43,941 nt of DNA from a virus. This document shows positions 15,738 to 24,894 of the stretch, one piece after another. The stretch is taken from positions 1-43,941 of IMG/VR virus record IMGVR_UViG_3300010371_000054; one strand, written 5' to 3'. The notes beneath the pieces are model-generated. The model was not told the DNA's origin and did no database searches. It worked only from the letters and a program-made list of their open reading frames with translations. The position numbers were made by a program, and so were the translations under genes. The stretch's first letter is position 1. The number at the start of each line of letters is the position of its first letter.

Positions 15738-17438
15738 ATGCCGCTTCTGAAATTCGGCGCGTACCTACCAGACACCACGGACTACGAATCGGAAACGGTT
15801 CACACAATCAACAACGTGGTGCCTCGTGGAGATGGTTACGGGCCGTTTGGGAGCTTTTCAGCCTATGCGCAGGCGCTTCCTGCGATCTGTAGAGGCGGGT
15901 TCTACGCCCTGAAATCAGACGGCACGGTCATCACGTTCGCAGGGACGGTTGACCGTCTTTACATGCTCAACAACAGTGATTTTAGCTGGAAGAACGTCAG
16001 TGTGGTTGCGAACTGCACGATATCGAATGCGTCTCCCGGCGTCGTCACCTACACGAATACGTTCGCGGCGAATGATCCCGTGGTGTTCGGGGCTGGTGCC
16101 GGAACGCTGCCAAGCCAGATCGTTGCTGGGACGACCTATTATGTGAGTGCAACCGGGCTTTCCGGCTCTGCGTTCAGTGTTTCGGCGACCGCAGGCGGGA
16201 CGCGGATCAACACCTCTGGTGGTTCCGGGACCGTCAACGTCACGTCAATCTATTCGTCGCTGTCATCCGATGCCAATTGGCAGTTCGCGCAGTTCGGCAA
16301 TCTGGTGTTTGCGACGCAAAAGAACGTCGTGCTGCAGGTGTTCGACCTGTCCAGCTCCACAGCCTTCGCGGTGTGCGCCGGCTCTCCTCCGCAGGCCGCT
16401 TATATCGCGGTCGTGGGGCGGTTTCTGGTGCTCTCCGGGTTGCTCTCGACTCCGTACCGCATTCAATGGTCAGGGTTGAACGCAACGACGACTTGGACCA
16501 GCGGAACGAACAGCTCTGACTTTCAGGACTTCCCGGACGGGGGTATTGTTCGAGGCGTAGCGGGCGGCGACCAATCGGGGGTGATATTTCAGGACCAGGC
16601 TATTCGAAGGATGGCCTACGTTCCGGGTTCTCCGATCATCTTCCAGATCGACCGGCTGTCCGAAGGCAAGGGGCTCTATGCGCCTTATTCCATCGTGAGG
16701 GCTGGCGACAAGATTTTCTTCTTCGCGGGGCAGGGCTTCCACAAGATCGAACCGGGTGGGGTGCCCGAGCCGATCGGGCTTGAGAGAGTAGATCGCACAT
16801 TCCTGACCAACCTCGATTCTGGCAATCTGCAACTGTTCATCGGGGCGGCCGATCCAAGGGCCAGCATGGTCTACTGGGCATACAAGTCCAACTCAGGTTC
16901 GACGGGATTGTTCGATAAGATCCTTGGTTTTCATTTTGCGCTTGATCGGTTCTTTTCGATAACGGTCAGCGCTGAATACCTCGTGGGCATCTCGCAAACC
17001 GGCCTCACGCTGGAGGGCCTTGACGCCATCTCGTCGTCGATCGACGCCATGACGCTGAGCCTGGATAGCTACGCGACGGCTGTTCAGCCTCGTATCGCCG
17101 CGTTCAATTCATCGCATGTGCTAGGGTTCTTCAGCGGGACACCACTGGAAGCGACCATCGAAACCGCAGAGCAAGGCACCGACGACAAGCGGATTTTCAT
17201 CCGGGGATTTCGGCCAATCACGGATTCCGCGACGGTCTACGGCTCGTTGTCTTACAGGGATACGCAGGCAGCTACATCGACTACGGGCACAGAGGTTGCA
17301 ATGAACTCCCGTACAGGTCGATGTGACATGCGCAAGGACGCCAGATATTCCCGCTTCAATGTGAGGATTCCGGCCGGCACGACATGGAGCTTTGCGGCCG
17401 GGGTTGAGCCGGACATCACAACCAGTGGATCGATATGA
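15738..17438 (+). CDS. Packaged-DNA stabilisation / tail hub protein (P22 gp10-like)
   Basis: 566 aa. The N-terminus MPLLKFGAYLPDTTDYESET plus INNVVPRGDGYGPF is the signature of the beta-propeller stabilisation proteins that close the head after packaging. Internal beta repeats follow (GGFYALKSDGTVITFAGTVD, VGRFLVLSGLLSTPYRIQWS, PYSIVRAGDKIFFFAGQG). It sits after adaptor and fibre genes, as in P22-like tails. Confidence 0.8.
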   Translation: MPLLKFGAYLPDTTDYESETVHTINNVVPRGDGYGPFGSFSAYAQALPAICRGGFYALKSDGTVITFAGTVDRLYMLNNSDFSWKNVSVVANCTISNASPGVVTYTNTFAANDPVVFGAGAGTLPSQIVAGTTYYVSATGLSGSAFSVSATAGGTRINTSGGSGTVNVTSIYSSLSSDANWQFAQFGNLVFATQKNVVLQVFDLSSSTAFAVCAGSPPQAAYIAVVGRFLVLSGLLSTPYRIQWSGLNATTTWTSGTNSSDFQDFPDGGIVRGVAGGDQSGVIFQDQAIRRMAYVPGSPIIFQIDRLSEGKGLYAPYSIVRAGDKIFFFAGQGFHKIEPGGVPEPIGLERVDRTFLTNLDSGNLQLFIGAADPRASMVYWAYKSNSGSTGLFDKILGFHFALDRFFSITVSAEYLVGISQTGLTLEGLDAISSSIDAMTLSLDSYATAVQPRIAAFNSSHVLGFFSGTPLEATIETAEQGTDDKRIFIRGFRPITDSATVYGSLSYRDTQAATSTTGTEVAMNSRTGRCDMRKDARYSRFNVRIPAGTTWSFAAGVEPDITTSGSI

Positions 17439-17755
17439 CGGTCTATGTCCCGTCGATCGAGGAAAAGGACCTAACAAAGGTCATTCGCTCCGTTCTGGAG
17501 TTGTCGGCAGGGCGCTCCAATGCGGTCGGGACGGTGACGCTCACGGCGAATGTGGCAACAACCACCGTCACCAATATGAATTGCGCCGTGGCGTCCTCGA
17601 TACTGCTCATGCCGACAACGGCGAACGCATCGGCGGAACAGGGAGCCGGTACCATCTACATTGCAACGGCTACAATCCTCAACGGCTCGTTCGTCATAAC
17701 GCACGCCAACAATGCTCAGACTGACCGAATCTATCGATACGCCATCTACGGTTGA
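17435..17755 (+). CDS. Small structural protein
   Basis: 106 aa, ATGA-coupled. Beta-type, Ala/Thr/Asn-rich (GTVTLTANVATTTVTNMNCA, LMPTTANASAE). Short proteins of this pattern occur as tail components beside the stabilisation gene. It overlaps the next gene by 44 bases in a different frame. Confidence 0.65.
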   Translation: MTVYVPSIEEKDLTKVIRSVLELSAGRSNAVGTVTLTANVATTTVTNMNCAVASSILLMPTTANASAEQGAGTIYIATATILNGSFVITHANNAQTDRIYRYAIYG

Positions 17756-18152
17756 TCTCGTTTGCATCGATCCGAAGCGGGTTTCCGAAGTCTGGCCACA
17801 CGTCAAGCACCTGATCCGATCGGCAATTGAAAGAACGGGGTTGAGCGACTTTCTTGATGTCGAGCGCTCCGTGCTCCGGGGCGATCAACTGTTGTGGATG
17901 GCTTGGAATGGCCTCGGGGTTGAGGCAGCCGCAACAACGCATCTGATCAGGGTTTCAGGCCGGAAGGTCTGCGAACTCACGGCATGCGGGGGGAAAGACC
18001 GCATGAGGTGGCTTCCGCTGCTCAACGATATCGAAACCTACGCGAAGAACGAGGGCTGCGACGCCATGCGGATACTCGGCCGAAAGGGATGGTCCCGCGT
18101 GCTCAACGATTACCACATCGCGCATGTGGTCTTGGAGAAGGATCTAGGATAA
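17712..18152 (+). CDS. Acetyltransferase-like phage protein
   Basis: 146 aa, start ATG 17712 nested in the previous gene. The pattern (LLWMAWNGLGVEAAATTHLI, ETYAKNEGCDAMRILGRKGW, VLNDYHIAHVVLEKDLG) resembles small GNAT-like proteins found before internal virion genes of podoviruses. The acetyl-CoA loop is not obvious, so catalytic activity is uncertain. Confidence 0.6.
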   Translation: MLRLTESIDTPSTVDLVCIDPKRVSEVWPHVKHLIRSAIERTGLSDFLDVERSVLRGDQLLWMAWNGLGVEAAATTHLIRVSGRKVCELTACGGKDRMRWLPLLNDIETYAKNEGCDAMRILGRKGWSRVLNDYHIAHVVLEKDLG

Positions 18153-19009
18153 TGGGCGGCGAATCTAAGACCAGCTCAACGCAGAACAGCACCACGGCGC
18201 CGTGGGAGGCTGCACAACCCGCGCTTCAGGGCATCCTCAGCCAGCTCGGTACCGGTCTCAACAACACCGGCCTGACCGGGGCGGAATCCGGCGCGCTCGA
18301 TACGCTGTCACAGAATGCGGGGCGGGCAGGCCAGTACGCTCCGGCCATTCAAGGCTATGCAACGAATCTGTTGAACGGCGGCGGTGCGCTCAATCAGGCC
18401 GGCAACGTCAACCAGAACTATCTCGACTACCGGAACGCGACACAGCCGCTTGCGAGCAACACCAACTATGACCCGTACAGCACGCCGGGGTTCCGGAACG
18501 CAATCGATACGCTGACCTCGGACATCACGAACAACACCAACGGGACCTTCGCGGCTGCTGGCCGGGACTTCTCAGGCGCGAACTCCATGGCTTTGGGTCG
18601 CGGCATCGCGCAGGGCGTAGCTCCGACCATTGCAGCCCAGTACAATACTAACGTTGCGAACCAGCAGGGCGCGGCTGGCAATCTCTATAACGCTGGAAAT
18701 ACCAATGCCGGTATCCTGTCGGGGCTTCAGCAACAGTATCTCGCCAATCAGGGTCAGGGCGTCAACGCGGCCAGCGCTGCAAACGACGCGGCCAACGCTG
18801 GACCTAACGCCATCCTGGCCGCAGAAGCGGCGCGGCGCGGCATCCCGGTGCAGGCTCTCGGGCTGCTGTCTCAGATCGGCATTCCGATTGCGGGGCTTGG
18901 TTCGCAGTCCACGGGGCAGTCGCAAGGAACGCAGGAAATGAGCGGTGCGCAGCAGTTCGCGTTGATTGGCCAAGGTGCCGGCGGTTTCGGCAAGCTCTTG
19001 TTCGGATAG
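18152..19009 (+). CDS. Internal virion / DNA ejection protein
   Basis: 285 aa from ATG 18152, which overlaps the previous stop (TAATG). Asn/Gln/Ala/Gly-rich with no predicted enzyme motif; patterns such as APWEAAQPALQGILSQL, FAAAGRDFSGANSMALGRGI and a C-terminal GAGGFGKLLFG are typical of ejection proteins of rhizobial podoviruses. Probably released into the cell envelope with the genome. Confidence 0.7.
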   Translation: MGGESKTSSTQNSTTAPWEAAQPALQGILSQLGTGLNNTGLTGAESGALDTLSQNAGRAGQYAPAIQGYATNLLNGGGALNQAGNVNQNYLDYRNATQPLASNTNYDPYSTPGFRNAIDTLTSDITNNTNGTFAAAGRDFSGANSMALGRGIAQGVAPTIAAQYNTNVANQQGAAGNLYNAGNTNAGILSGLQQQYLANQGQGVNAASAANDAANAGPNAILAAEAARRGIPVQALGLLSQIGIPIAGLGSQSTGQSQGTQEMSGAQQFALIGQGAGGFGKLLFG

Positions 19010-19018
19010 GAAACAAAA

Positions 19019-20614
19019 ATGGGTCTTCTCGACTCCCTATTTCAACAGCAGAGCGGCAGCGGCGGATTGCTCGACTATCTGAACAACCCGCTTTACCGTG
19101 GTCCATCGTTCGCACCCACGCTAGACTTTGCTGACCGCTACAATGCGTTGCCGAACGCTCCGCAGCCGTTCAATCCGGCCCCACGCCAGATGGACGCGGC
19201 GAATTATGACCCGGCGACCTTCGCACCGAACCAAGCACAGCCGATCAATATTGGCGGCTACCAGATGCCGCGCATGGGGAGCGCGGACCTCTACCAGCCA
19301 CAGCAGGTTATGACACCTCCGAACGCCCAGCCGGCGCAGGGGGCAGCCATGGCCGCCCCACAAGGGGGTATGCCTCAGCCACAGCAGCCTGAACAACTAC
19401 CTCCGGCACTCGGCGGGAACGCGCTCGCCGGTAATTTTGGGGCGGGGCTCCAGAACTTCGTCAACACTCCCGGCGGGCTATTGCCGAAAATCCTTGGCGG
19501 CATCACGGGAGGCATCACGGGCCAGCGCACCGACCCGGCCGGGGTGCAACAGCAGAACTTGAAGGCCCAATTCGACGCTACGCGGCAGGCTCTTATCGAT
19601 AATGGAGTTGACCCTAGGCAGGCGGCGTCGACCGCAATGCTTTCTGTACTCAACCCAGAAGCCGCAAAGACTGTCCTCCCCGAACTTCTGACCAACAAGC
19701 AAGATATCAAGATGGTCAAGGACGAGTTCGGCGCGGAGCATCCCTATTGGTACGACAAGATCAACCAGACCTTTAAGCCTGCTTTGACCCAAGGGAATGG
19801 CGGTCCCGGCGGTACGGCGCCGGGGCTGCAGCAGGTAATCAGCAGTCTCGACAATATGCCTGCTGGCACGACCCAAGAGCAGCGTCTAGCGCAGGTTCCT
19901 GAGTCATATAGAGGCTACGTCAAATCCTTGCTGGAAGGCAAAGCGCTTCCGAGCAACATTGGCCGTTCTCAACTGCGTGGACCGCTTATGACGCTTGCTC
20001 ACGCGGTTGATGGCTCATTTGACGAATCGCTTATCCCACTTCGTTTCAAGACGGCAACTGACTATGCCCCGAATGGCCAGTCTGGGCGCTCGATCGTCGC
20101 GCTCAACACGGTGCAGCATCACATCGGCAAACTGAGCGATGATCTGGAGAACCTTGGAGATACCGGGTGGACTGCCGGCAACGCCGTATGGAATGCAATC
20201 GCCAAAAACACGCCAATGAGCCCGGGTCAGGGCAAGGCTATTCAGGCTGTTCAAGACGACATCAAGGCGGTGACCGATGAAATGTCGGCGGCCTACAAGG
20301 CTGGCCGCGTTTCCGACCACGAAATCGAGTCGTGGAATAAACTAGCAAATTCAAACCTGCCCCTGCGCCAGCTCAAACAGGGCATCTATGATTTCGTAGG
20401 GCTGTTGAATGGCAAGCGTGACCAGCTCAACGAAACACATCAATCGATTCTCGGGAAAGACGCCCCCGGGATGAACAAGGACCTGAACGAGGCAATCACC
20501 AAGAAGGTAATTTCACGTAACTCCGGCGATGCTGCCCCAACTCCTGCCACTCAAGGCGCTCCCGCTCCCGGCGCCTATGTCTGGTCTCCAGGCAAGGGGA
20601 TTTCCCCGAAATGA
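19019..20614 (+). CDS. Internal virion protein
   Basis: 531 aa, GGAAACAAAA upstream. A Pro/Gln/Ala-rich N-terminus (residues 1-170) is followed by a helical body (DKINQTFKPALTQG, VPESYRGYVKSLLEGK, DDIKAVTDEMSAAYKAGRVS). It fits the second ejection protein in a three-gene internal-protein set. No catalytic motif seen. Confidence 0.7.
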   Translation: MGLLDSLFQQQSGSGGLLDYLNNPLYRGPSFAPTLDFADRYNALPNAPQPFNPAPRQMDAANYDPATFAPNQAQPINIGGYQMPRMGSADLYQPQQVMTPPNAQPAQGAAMAAPQGGMPQPQQPEQLPPALGGNALAGNFGAGLQNFVNTPGGLLPKILGGITGGITGQRTDPAGVQQQNLKAQFDATRQALIDNGVDPRQAASTAMLSVLNPEAAKTVLPELLTNKQDIKMVKDEFGAEHPYWYDKINQTFKPALTQGNGGPGGTAPGLQQVISSLDNMPAGTTQEQRLAQVPESYRGYVKSLLEGKALPSNIGRSQLRGPLMTLAHAVDGSFDESLIPLRFKTATDYAPNGQSGRSIVALNTVQHHIGKLSDDLENLGDTGWTAGNAVWNAIAKNTPMSPGQGKAIQAVQDDIKAVTDEMSAAYKAGRVSDHEIESWNKLANSNLPLRQLKQGIYDFVGLLNGKRDQLNETHQSILGKDAPGMNKDLNEAITKKVISRNSGDAAPTPATQGAPAPGAYVWSPGKGISPK

Positions 20615-22344
20615 TCACGGTCACGGCGCCGAACGGTGCAACGGTCGATTTTCCTGATGGGACCGACCATGCGACCATTGATGGCGTGATGACGCAGCAT
20701 TTCGGGGGGAATCAGGCTCCTCAAGTCTCTGCCGGCGAGGATGCCGCAAAAAGCGTTGCCTCGGGCTTAGCCAGCGGCACGGCTGGGATGCTCGGTGCTG
20801 CTGGGAGCGTTCGGTCGGGCTTGTCGGCGGCGACCGATTATCTCGGGGAGAAACTGGGGGCCTCACCGGACAAGGTGCAGGCCTTCAAGGATCTGGCGAC
20901 AAAGGCCGCCAACATGACGGGTGCAGGGGCCGCTATCGCCAATGCGCCAACGCCTCGCCAAATAAGCGACGTGATGGAGCCGGTTGTTTCGACGGACTAT
21001 AAGCCGCAAACGACACTTGGAAGCTATCTCAAGACCGGCGCGGAATTTGCTCCGGGCATGCTGATGGGCGGCCCGGCAAACCTCGCGGCGCGTTTCGCTA
21101 CCAACGTGGCGCTTCCCGCTATCGGGAGCGAGACGGCGGGCCAGATGACCAAGGGCACGGCGGCTGAACCCTACGCAAGGGTTGCTGGCGCATTCCTGTC
21201 CCCAGCTTTGGCGAGCGCCGGCCGTCGTGTCATTACCCCGTTGCCGGCCACGGCCGAACGGCAAGCCCTTGCCGATACCCTTCGCAATGAAGGCGTTCAA
21301 GTCACGGCAGGGCAATCGACTGGCAATAAGCCCCTGCAATGGATGGAAAGCGCTCTTGGCGATACGCCGGGTTCTGGTGGGCCTGCTGCACGCGCCATGG
21401 AGAACCAGGGCGAGCAGTTCACCGCCGCAGCTCTTCGTCGGGCAGGTATCAATGCCAACCGGGCTACACCTGATGTAATCGATAACGCTTTCACTCGCAT
21501 CGGAAACGATTTCGAGGGGGTTGCGCAGCGAAACAACATGCTGGCGGATCGACGGCTAGGTAACGATCTGACCACAGTGGAGCGCGAATACAACAACGTG
21601 GTCAGCCCCTCGAACCGGGCTCCAGTGATTGAAAATACAGCTCGCGATATCGGCGATATGGTCGCTCAGAACGGTGGCCATCTCACTGGAGAACAGTACA
21701 ACGCGATCACCTCCCGCCTTGCGAGGCAGGCCCGCAGCGCGAGCGCGGATGCCCAGTTGCAGGAAGCGCTTCAAGGCCTTCGCAGCGCGCTTGACGACAC
21801 CATGGAACGGTCACTGTTCCGAACCGGCAATCAAGCCGACATGCAGGTGTTGCGGAACGCCAGAAACCAATACCGCAACATGATCGTGCTGGAGAAGGCC
21901 GCAACCGGGGCGGGGTCGAACGCGGCGGAAGGGCTGATTTCACCGTCTCAACTCCGCAACGCCGTCGTCCAGCAAAACCGCAGGGCATATGGGCGGGGAC
22001 GGGGAGATTTCGCCGATTTGGCGCGGGCTGGAGAAGCTTTGTTGAAGCCACTCCCGCAATCCGGGACCTCTCCGCGCCATAACGTGACGCACATGCTCCA
22101 GACCATCGGCGCGATCGTTGGTGGCAGCACGGGGGCCGTAGGAGGGCCGGGAGGAGCGGCAGCCGGCGCTCTCGCGGGGCTCGCTGCTCCTGCTGTTGCC
22201 GGGCGGGCGCTGCTCTCCAGGCCCGTACAGGCCTATCTCTCAAATCAGGTGCTCGGCCGGAATGCGCCGGGCAACGCCTCTCGTCAGCGGGCGCTATTTA
22301 ACGCGCTGCTGGCCAGCTCGTCGCTTCGCCTGCCAAGCCCGTAG
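20611..22344 (+). CDS. Internal virion / DNA ejection protein
   Basis: 577 aa, ATGA-coupled. Starts with ITVTAPNGATVDFPDGTDHA, an N-terminal signature seen in phage internal proteins. Long helical segments follow (NQYRNMIVLEKAATGAG). The C-terminus has a Gly/Ala-rich hydrophobic region (AIVGGSTGAVGGPGGAAAGA, then LAGLAAPAVAGRALL) that could insert in the inner membrane during ejection. Confidence 0.7.
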   Translation: MITVTAPNGATVDFPDGTDHATIDGVMTQHFGGNQAPQVSAGEDAAKSVASGLASGTAGMLGAAGSVRSGLSAATDYLGEKLGASPDKVQAFKDLATKAANMTGAGAAIANAPTPRQISDVMEPVVSTDYKPQTTLGSYLKTGAEFAPGMLMGGPANLAARFATNVALPAIGSETAGQMTKGTAAEPYARVAGAFLSPALASAGRRVITPLPATAERQALADTLRNEGVQVTAGQSTGNKPLQWMESALGDTPGSGGPAARAMENQGEQFTAAALRRAGINANRATPDVIDNAFTRIGNDFEGVAQRNNMLADRRLGNDLTTVEREYNNVVSPSNRAPVIENTARDIGDMVAQNGGHLTGEQYNAITSRLARQARSASADAQLQEALQGLRSALDDTMERSLFRTGNQADMQVLRNARNQYRNMIVLEKAATGAGSNAAEGLISPSQLRNAVVQQNRRAYGRGRGDFADLARAGEALLKPLPQSGTSPRHNVTHMLQTIGAIVGGSTGAVGGPGGAAAGALAGLAAPAVAGRALLSRPVQAYLSNQVLGRNAPGNASRQRALFNALLASSSLRLPSP

Positions 22345-22482
22345 TTCGTTGAAAATGCCGGTCACCATCAAGGCCGCCACGACGCCAAGCATGGCGGCGA
22401 GGTAGCCGTTGTCCGTCCACTTCCACCGGATGTTGGACGCCACCACACAAAAGATGATCACGGATTGAAGCAGGTACCACAT
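22294..22482 (-). CDS. Two-TM small membrane protein, antisense in the late region
   Basis: 62 aa from ATG at 22482. Two clear TM helices: MWYLLQSVIIFCVVASNI (residues 1-18) and YLAAMLGVVAALMVTGIF (about 26-43), with a basic tail ELRAWQAKRRAGQQRVK. It fills the 136-bp gap between two rightward genes and overlaps the end of one and the start of the other. No good ribosome binding site is visible. A holin-like or moron role is possible. Hydrophobic pattern and gap-filling are the main evidence. Confidence 0.55.
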   Translation of the reverse strand: MWYLLQSVIIFCVVASNIRWKWTDNGYLAAMLGVVAALMVTGIFNELRAWQAKRRAGQQRVK

Positions 22483-23173
22483 GGGGCTTGTTGACTCGAT
22501 TATTGGCGTAGAGAGCGGGGGCAATGCAGACGCTCGTAATCCAAATTCGTCAGCGTCGGGATTAGGTCAATTCATCGACTCGACTTGGCTTTCCACGATC
22601 CGATCTGCACGGCCCGACCTCGCCGGCAAGTCCGATGCCGATCTGCTGGCCCTGAAATCCGACCCTCAGCTTTCGAGGGAGATGACCGAGGCTTATGCAG
22701 GACAGAACCAAGCCATCCTAGCCAAGAACGGTCTCCCCGTCACCGACGGAAACACCTACCTGGCGCACTTTGCCGGCCCTCAAGGGGCGGTGAAGGTCCT
22801 TCAGGCCGATCCGAACGCTCCGGTTGAAAGCGTCCTCGGCCCCGGTGTCGTGAAGGCCAACCCGTTTCTTGCCGGAATGACCGTCCAAGGCCTCCAAGCG
22901 TGGGCCGCGAAGAAAATGGGCGGGCAACCCACTCAACAACCCGTAGCACAAGCACCTGTCGCGCCCGTGCCAAGCCCTGTCATATCTCAGCCACCAATAT
23001 TCGCAGCTCCTCCGCAAGCCCCTCAGCAGGCTCCGCAAGCGCAGGAAATGCCGGGCTTCGCTCAGGTCCCTGACACGCAGGCTCCGCCGATATTTTTTGC
23101 ACCCCGACGTCCCGTCAACCTCTCCGCGCTCAGGGGAGCGTTCCGGGCTCCTGTATTTCCGAACAGAGGATAA
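22481..23173 (+). CDS. Virion transglycosylase / lysozyme-like protein
   Basis: 230 aa. Residues 5-35 (SIIGVESGGNADARNPNSSA, SGLGQFIDSTW) show the lytic transglycosylase pattern: catalytic Glu in VESGG, followed by the SGLGQF motif of the SLT fold. After the domain (to about residue 145) comes a Pro/Gln/Ala-rich tail. Placed among internal and fibre genes, it probably opens peptidoglycan during genome entry; a role in lysis is an alternative since no separate endolysin is obvious. Confidence 0.8.
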   Translation: MGLVDSIIGVESGGNADARNPNSSASGLGQFIDSTWLSTIRSARPDLAGKSDADLLALKSDPQLSREMTEAYAGQNQAILAKNGLPVTDGNTYLAHFAGPQGAVKVLQADPNAPVESVLGPGVVKANPFLAGMTVQGLQAWAAKKMGGQPTQQPVAQAPVAPVPSPVISQPPIFAAPPQAPQQAPQAQEMPGFAQVPDTQAPPIFFAPRRPVNLSALRGAFRAPVFPNRG

Positions 23174-23176
23174 GAA

Positions 23177-24154
23177 ATGGCTTTCTGGTCTTGGAGCCGC
23201 ACGGCTGCGTCGAATGCTACCGCAGATGTGACGATTAACTATAGCGAGGGGCAAGCACCGTCATCTCTCAACGACAGCGCCCGCGCTGCAATGGCTCGAC
23301 TCGCAGAATATCGCGATGACGTCGCTGGCGCCATCACTACAGGCGGCTCGGCGACGGCCTACACCGTGACGAGCTATCAGGTGTTCGACAGCTTGGCCCA
23401 TCTCAATGGCCAGATGATTGCCTTCGTTCCGCACGCGACGAACACCAATACCGTTGGTGCAGACGTTACCTTGAACGTCGATAGCCTCGGGGCCAAGTCG
23501 ATCCGCATGCAGCCGGGCGTGGCTCTGCCAAACGGGGCGCTGGTTCTCGGTACGCCGTATGTGGTCGTCTACAATAGCTCGGACGCAGTATTCTACCTGC
23601 GGAACATGGTCAATCCATATAGCATTCCGCTTGCCGCTGGCTTCGAATTTTGGGGCACGACCGCGCCGAACTCGTCGTTTGCTTTTCCAGTCGGGCAGGC
23701 GATATCGCGCACTACTTACGCCACACTATTCGCACTCACAGGAACGACCTACGGGGCTGGTGATGGCTCGACTACCTTCAACCTACCAGACCCCACCGGG
23801 CGCGTGAGGGCGGTTAAAGAAGCAAGCGTTTCACGGATAACCTCGAACGGCTGGTCCGGCAATTCGTCTATTTTGGGATCAACCGGAGGCGCCGACTCGA
23901 TCACGCTGACCACGAATGAAATGCCGACGCATACCCATGCAGTCACTGATCCGCAGCACTCGCACTCCTATAACATCACAACCATTCCCGGAGGGAGCGG
24001 CCTTCAGGCTGGCGCTGGCGCAACAACTGGTACGACGGGCAGCACAACCGGATCAAGTTCTACAGGGATCAGCATCAACAATGCAGGGTCCGGCAATTCT
24101 CACAGAAACATCCCGCCGATGATTATCTGCAACTACATCATCAGAATTATCTGA
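23177..24154 (+). CDS. Tail fibre with collar domain
   Basis: 325 aa. The N-terminus (MAFWSWSRTAASNATADVTI, then NYSEGQAPSSLNDSARA) is a known phage fibre attachment module. The C-terminal half is a tail collar domain: GTTAPNSSFAFPVGQAISRT, YATLFALTGTTYGAGDGSTT, FNLPDPTGRVRA; then a His/Gly/Thr-rich metal-binding-like shaft with HTHAVTDPQHSHSYN, ending HRNIPPMIICNYIIRI. Likely the receptor-binding fibre. Confidence 0.85.
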   Translation: MAFWSWSRTAASNATADVTINYSEGQAPSSLNDSARAAMARLAEYRDDVAGAITTGGSATAYTVTSYQVFDSLAHLNGQMIAFVPHATNTNTVGADVTLNVDSLGAKSIRMQPGVALPNGALVLGTPYVVVYNSSDAVFYLRNMVNPYSIPLAAGFEFWGTTAPNSSFAFPVGQAISRTTYATLFALTGTTYGAGDGSTTFNLPDPTGRVRAVKEASVSRITSNGWSGNSSILGSTGGADSITLTTNEMPTHTHAVTDPQHSHSYNITTIPGGSGLQAGAGATTGTTGSTTGSSSTGISINNAGSGNSHRNIPPMIICNYIIRII

Positions 24155-24159
24155 CGGGC

Positions 24160-24315
24160 CTATCGTTCCGGGTGTTCACGCTGCTCTACGCGTTCCAACT
24201 CTGCGAGTTCGATGCGCTCCAGCTCGGAAAGTATGCGTCGGAAGTACTCCGTCTCTTCCTTGGACTGCTCGTACTTCTGCCGAATCCATTCTCGCAGGGA
24301 CATGCTTGTTGTCAT
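24160..24315 (-). CDS. Charged coiled-coil microprotein, 51 aa
   Basis: ATG at 24315 with AGGA 7 bases upstream on the minus strand. The sequence MTTSMSLREWIRQKYEQSKE continues as a Glu/Arg-rich helix (ILSELERIELAELERVEQRE). Its start lies just after the stop of the 40-aa TM gene, so the two form a small leftward operon inside the late region. Function unknown. Confidence 0.55.
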   Translation of the reverse strand: MTTSMSLREWIRQKYEQSKEETEYFRRILSELERIELAELERVEQREHPER

Positions 24316-24322
24316 TTCGATC

Positions 24323-24445
24323 CTATCGATCATCGCACAGCGGTACATCCGAGGGCGGACATGTCTTGTCTTGTGTTGCTGACAGGGCAATCAGAGCAAA
24401 CATGGCCGCAACCACAAACAGGCTCAAGACGAGCGCTTTGAGCAT
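24323..24445 (-). CDS. Single-TM/signal-like microprotein, 40 aa
   Basis: ATG at 24445 behind GGAG. MLKALVLSLFVVAAMFALIA is a strong N-terminal hydrophobic segment, followed by a short tail with two cysteines (TCPPSDVPLC). With the 51-aa gene it fills a 375-bp gap that has no rightward gene. Possibly an envelope moron or an accessory lysis protein. Confidence 0.55.
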   Translation of the reverse strand: MLKALVLSLFVVAAMFALIALSATQDKTCPPSDVPLCDDR

Positions 24446-24469
24446 CAGGAATGCTCCGGTTAAGCCGGG

Positions 24470-24499
24470 ACCATACCACCACAGCCTAGCTGCAATCAA
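24470..24499 (-). promoter_or_regulatory. Candidate leftward promoter for the two microproteins
   Basis: On the minus strand TTGATT (24499-24494), 18-bp spacer, TATGGT (24475-24470). It matches four of six consensus bases in each hexamer and sits about 25-30 bp before the ATG. Weak by itself; supported by the need for a separate promoter in the opposite direction to the late operon. Confidence 0.35.
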
Positions 24500-24529
24500 T
24501 ACCGCCGATTCCAAGGGGACCCCGACGTG

Positions 24530-24874
24530 ATGGGCATCTTCACCGTCAAGCACATTCACGACCACTTTTACCACCCAGACAAGGCAACCGCCGACCAACT
24601 TGCCTGGATCATTCGCGGAGTCGGCACACTCAACAGAAACATGGAGAAACTCATGTCCAGCTTTGACGACCTGAAAGCAGCCCAAGACGAAAGCGATGCC
24701 AAGATTGCGGCCATCAAGGCCGACGTGGAGACCATGCTGGCCAAACTGGCGAACATCCCTGTTGCAGGCATGACGCCGGAGCAGCAGGCCGCGCTGGATG
24801 CCGCCGTCGACCACGCCAAGAAGATGAACGACGCAATGGGAGCGATCGACGCTTCCGCGAATCCCACACCGTAA
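24530..24874 (+). CDS. Hypothetical coiled-coil protein, 114 aa
   Basis: ATG 24530 (GTG 24527 possible), behind AAGGGG. The middle SFDDLKAAQDESDAKIAAIK continues as a helix (ADVETMLAKLANIPVAGMTP) and the C-terminus is Ala/Asp-rich. Similar helical proteins with an EQQAALDAAV motif occur before lysis genes in rhizobial phages. Function unknown. Confidence 0.65.
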   Translation: MGIFTVKHIHDHFYHPDKATADQLAWIIRGVGTLNRNMEKLMSSFDDLKAAQDESDAKIAAIKADVETMLAKLANIPVAGMTPEQQAALDAAVDHAKKMNDAMGAIDASANPTP

Positions 24875-24894
24875 ACAACTGGAGAACTAGAACT

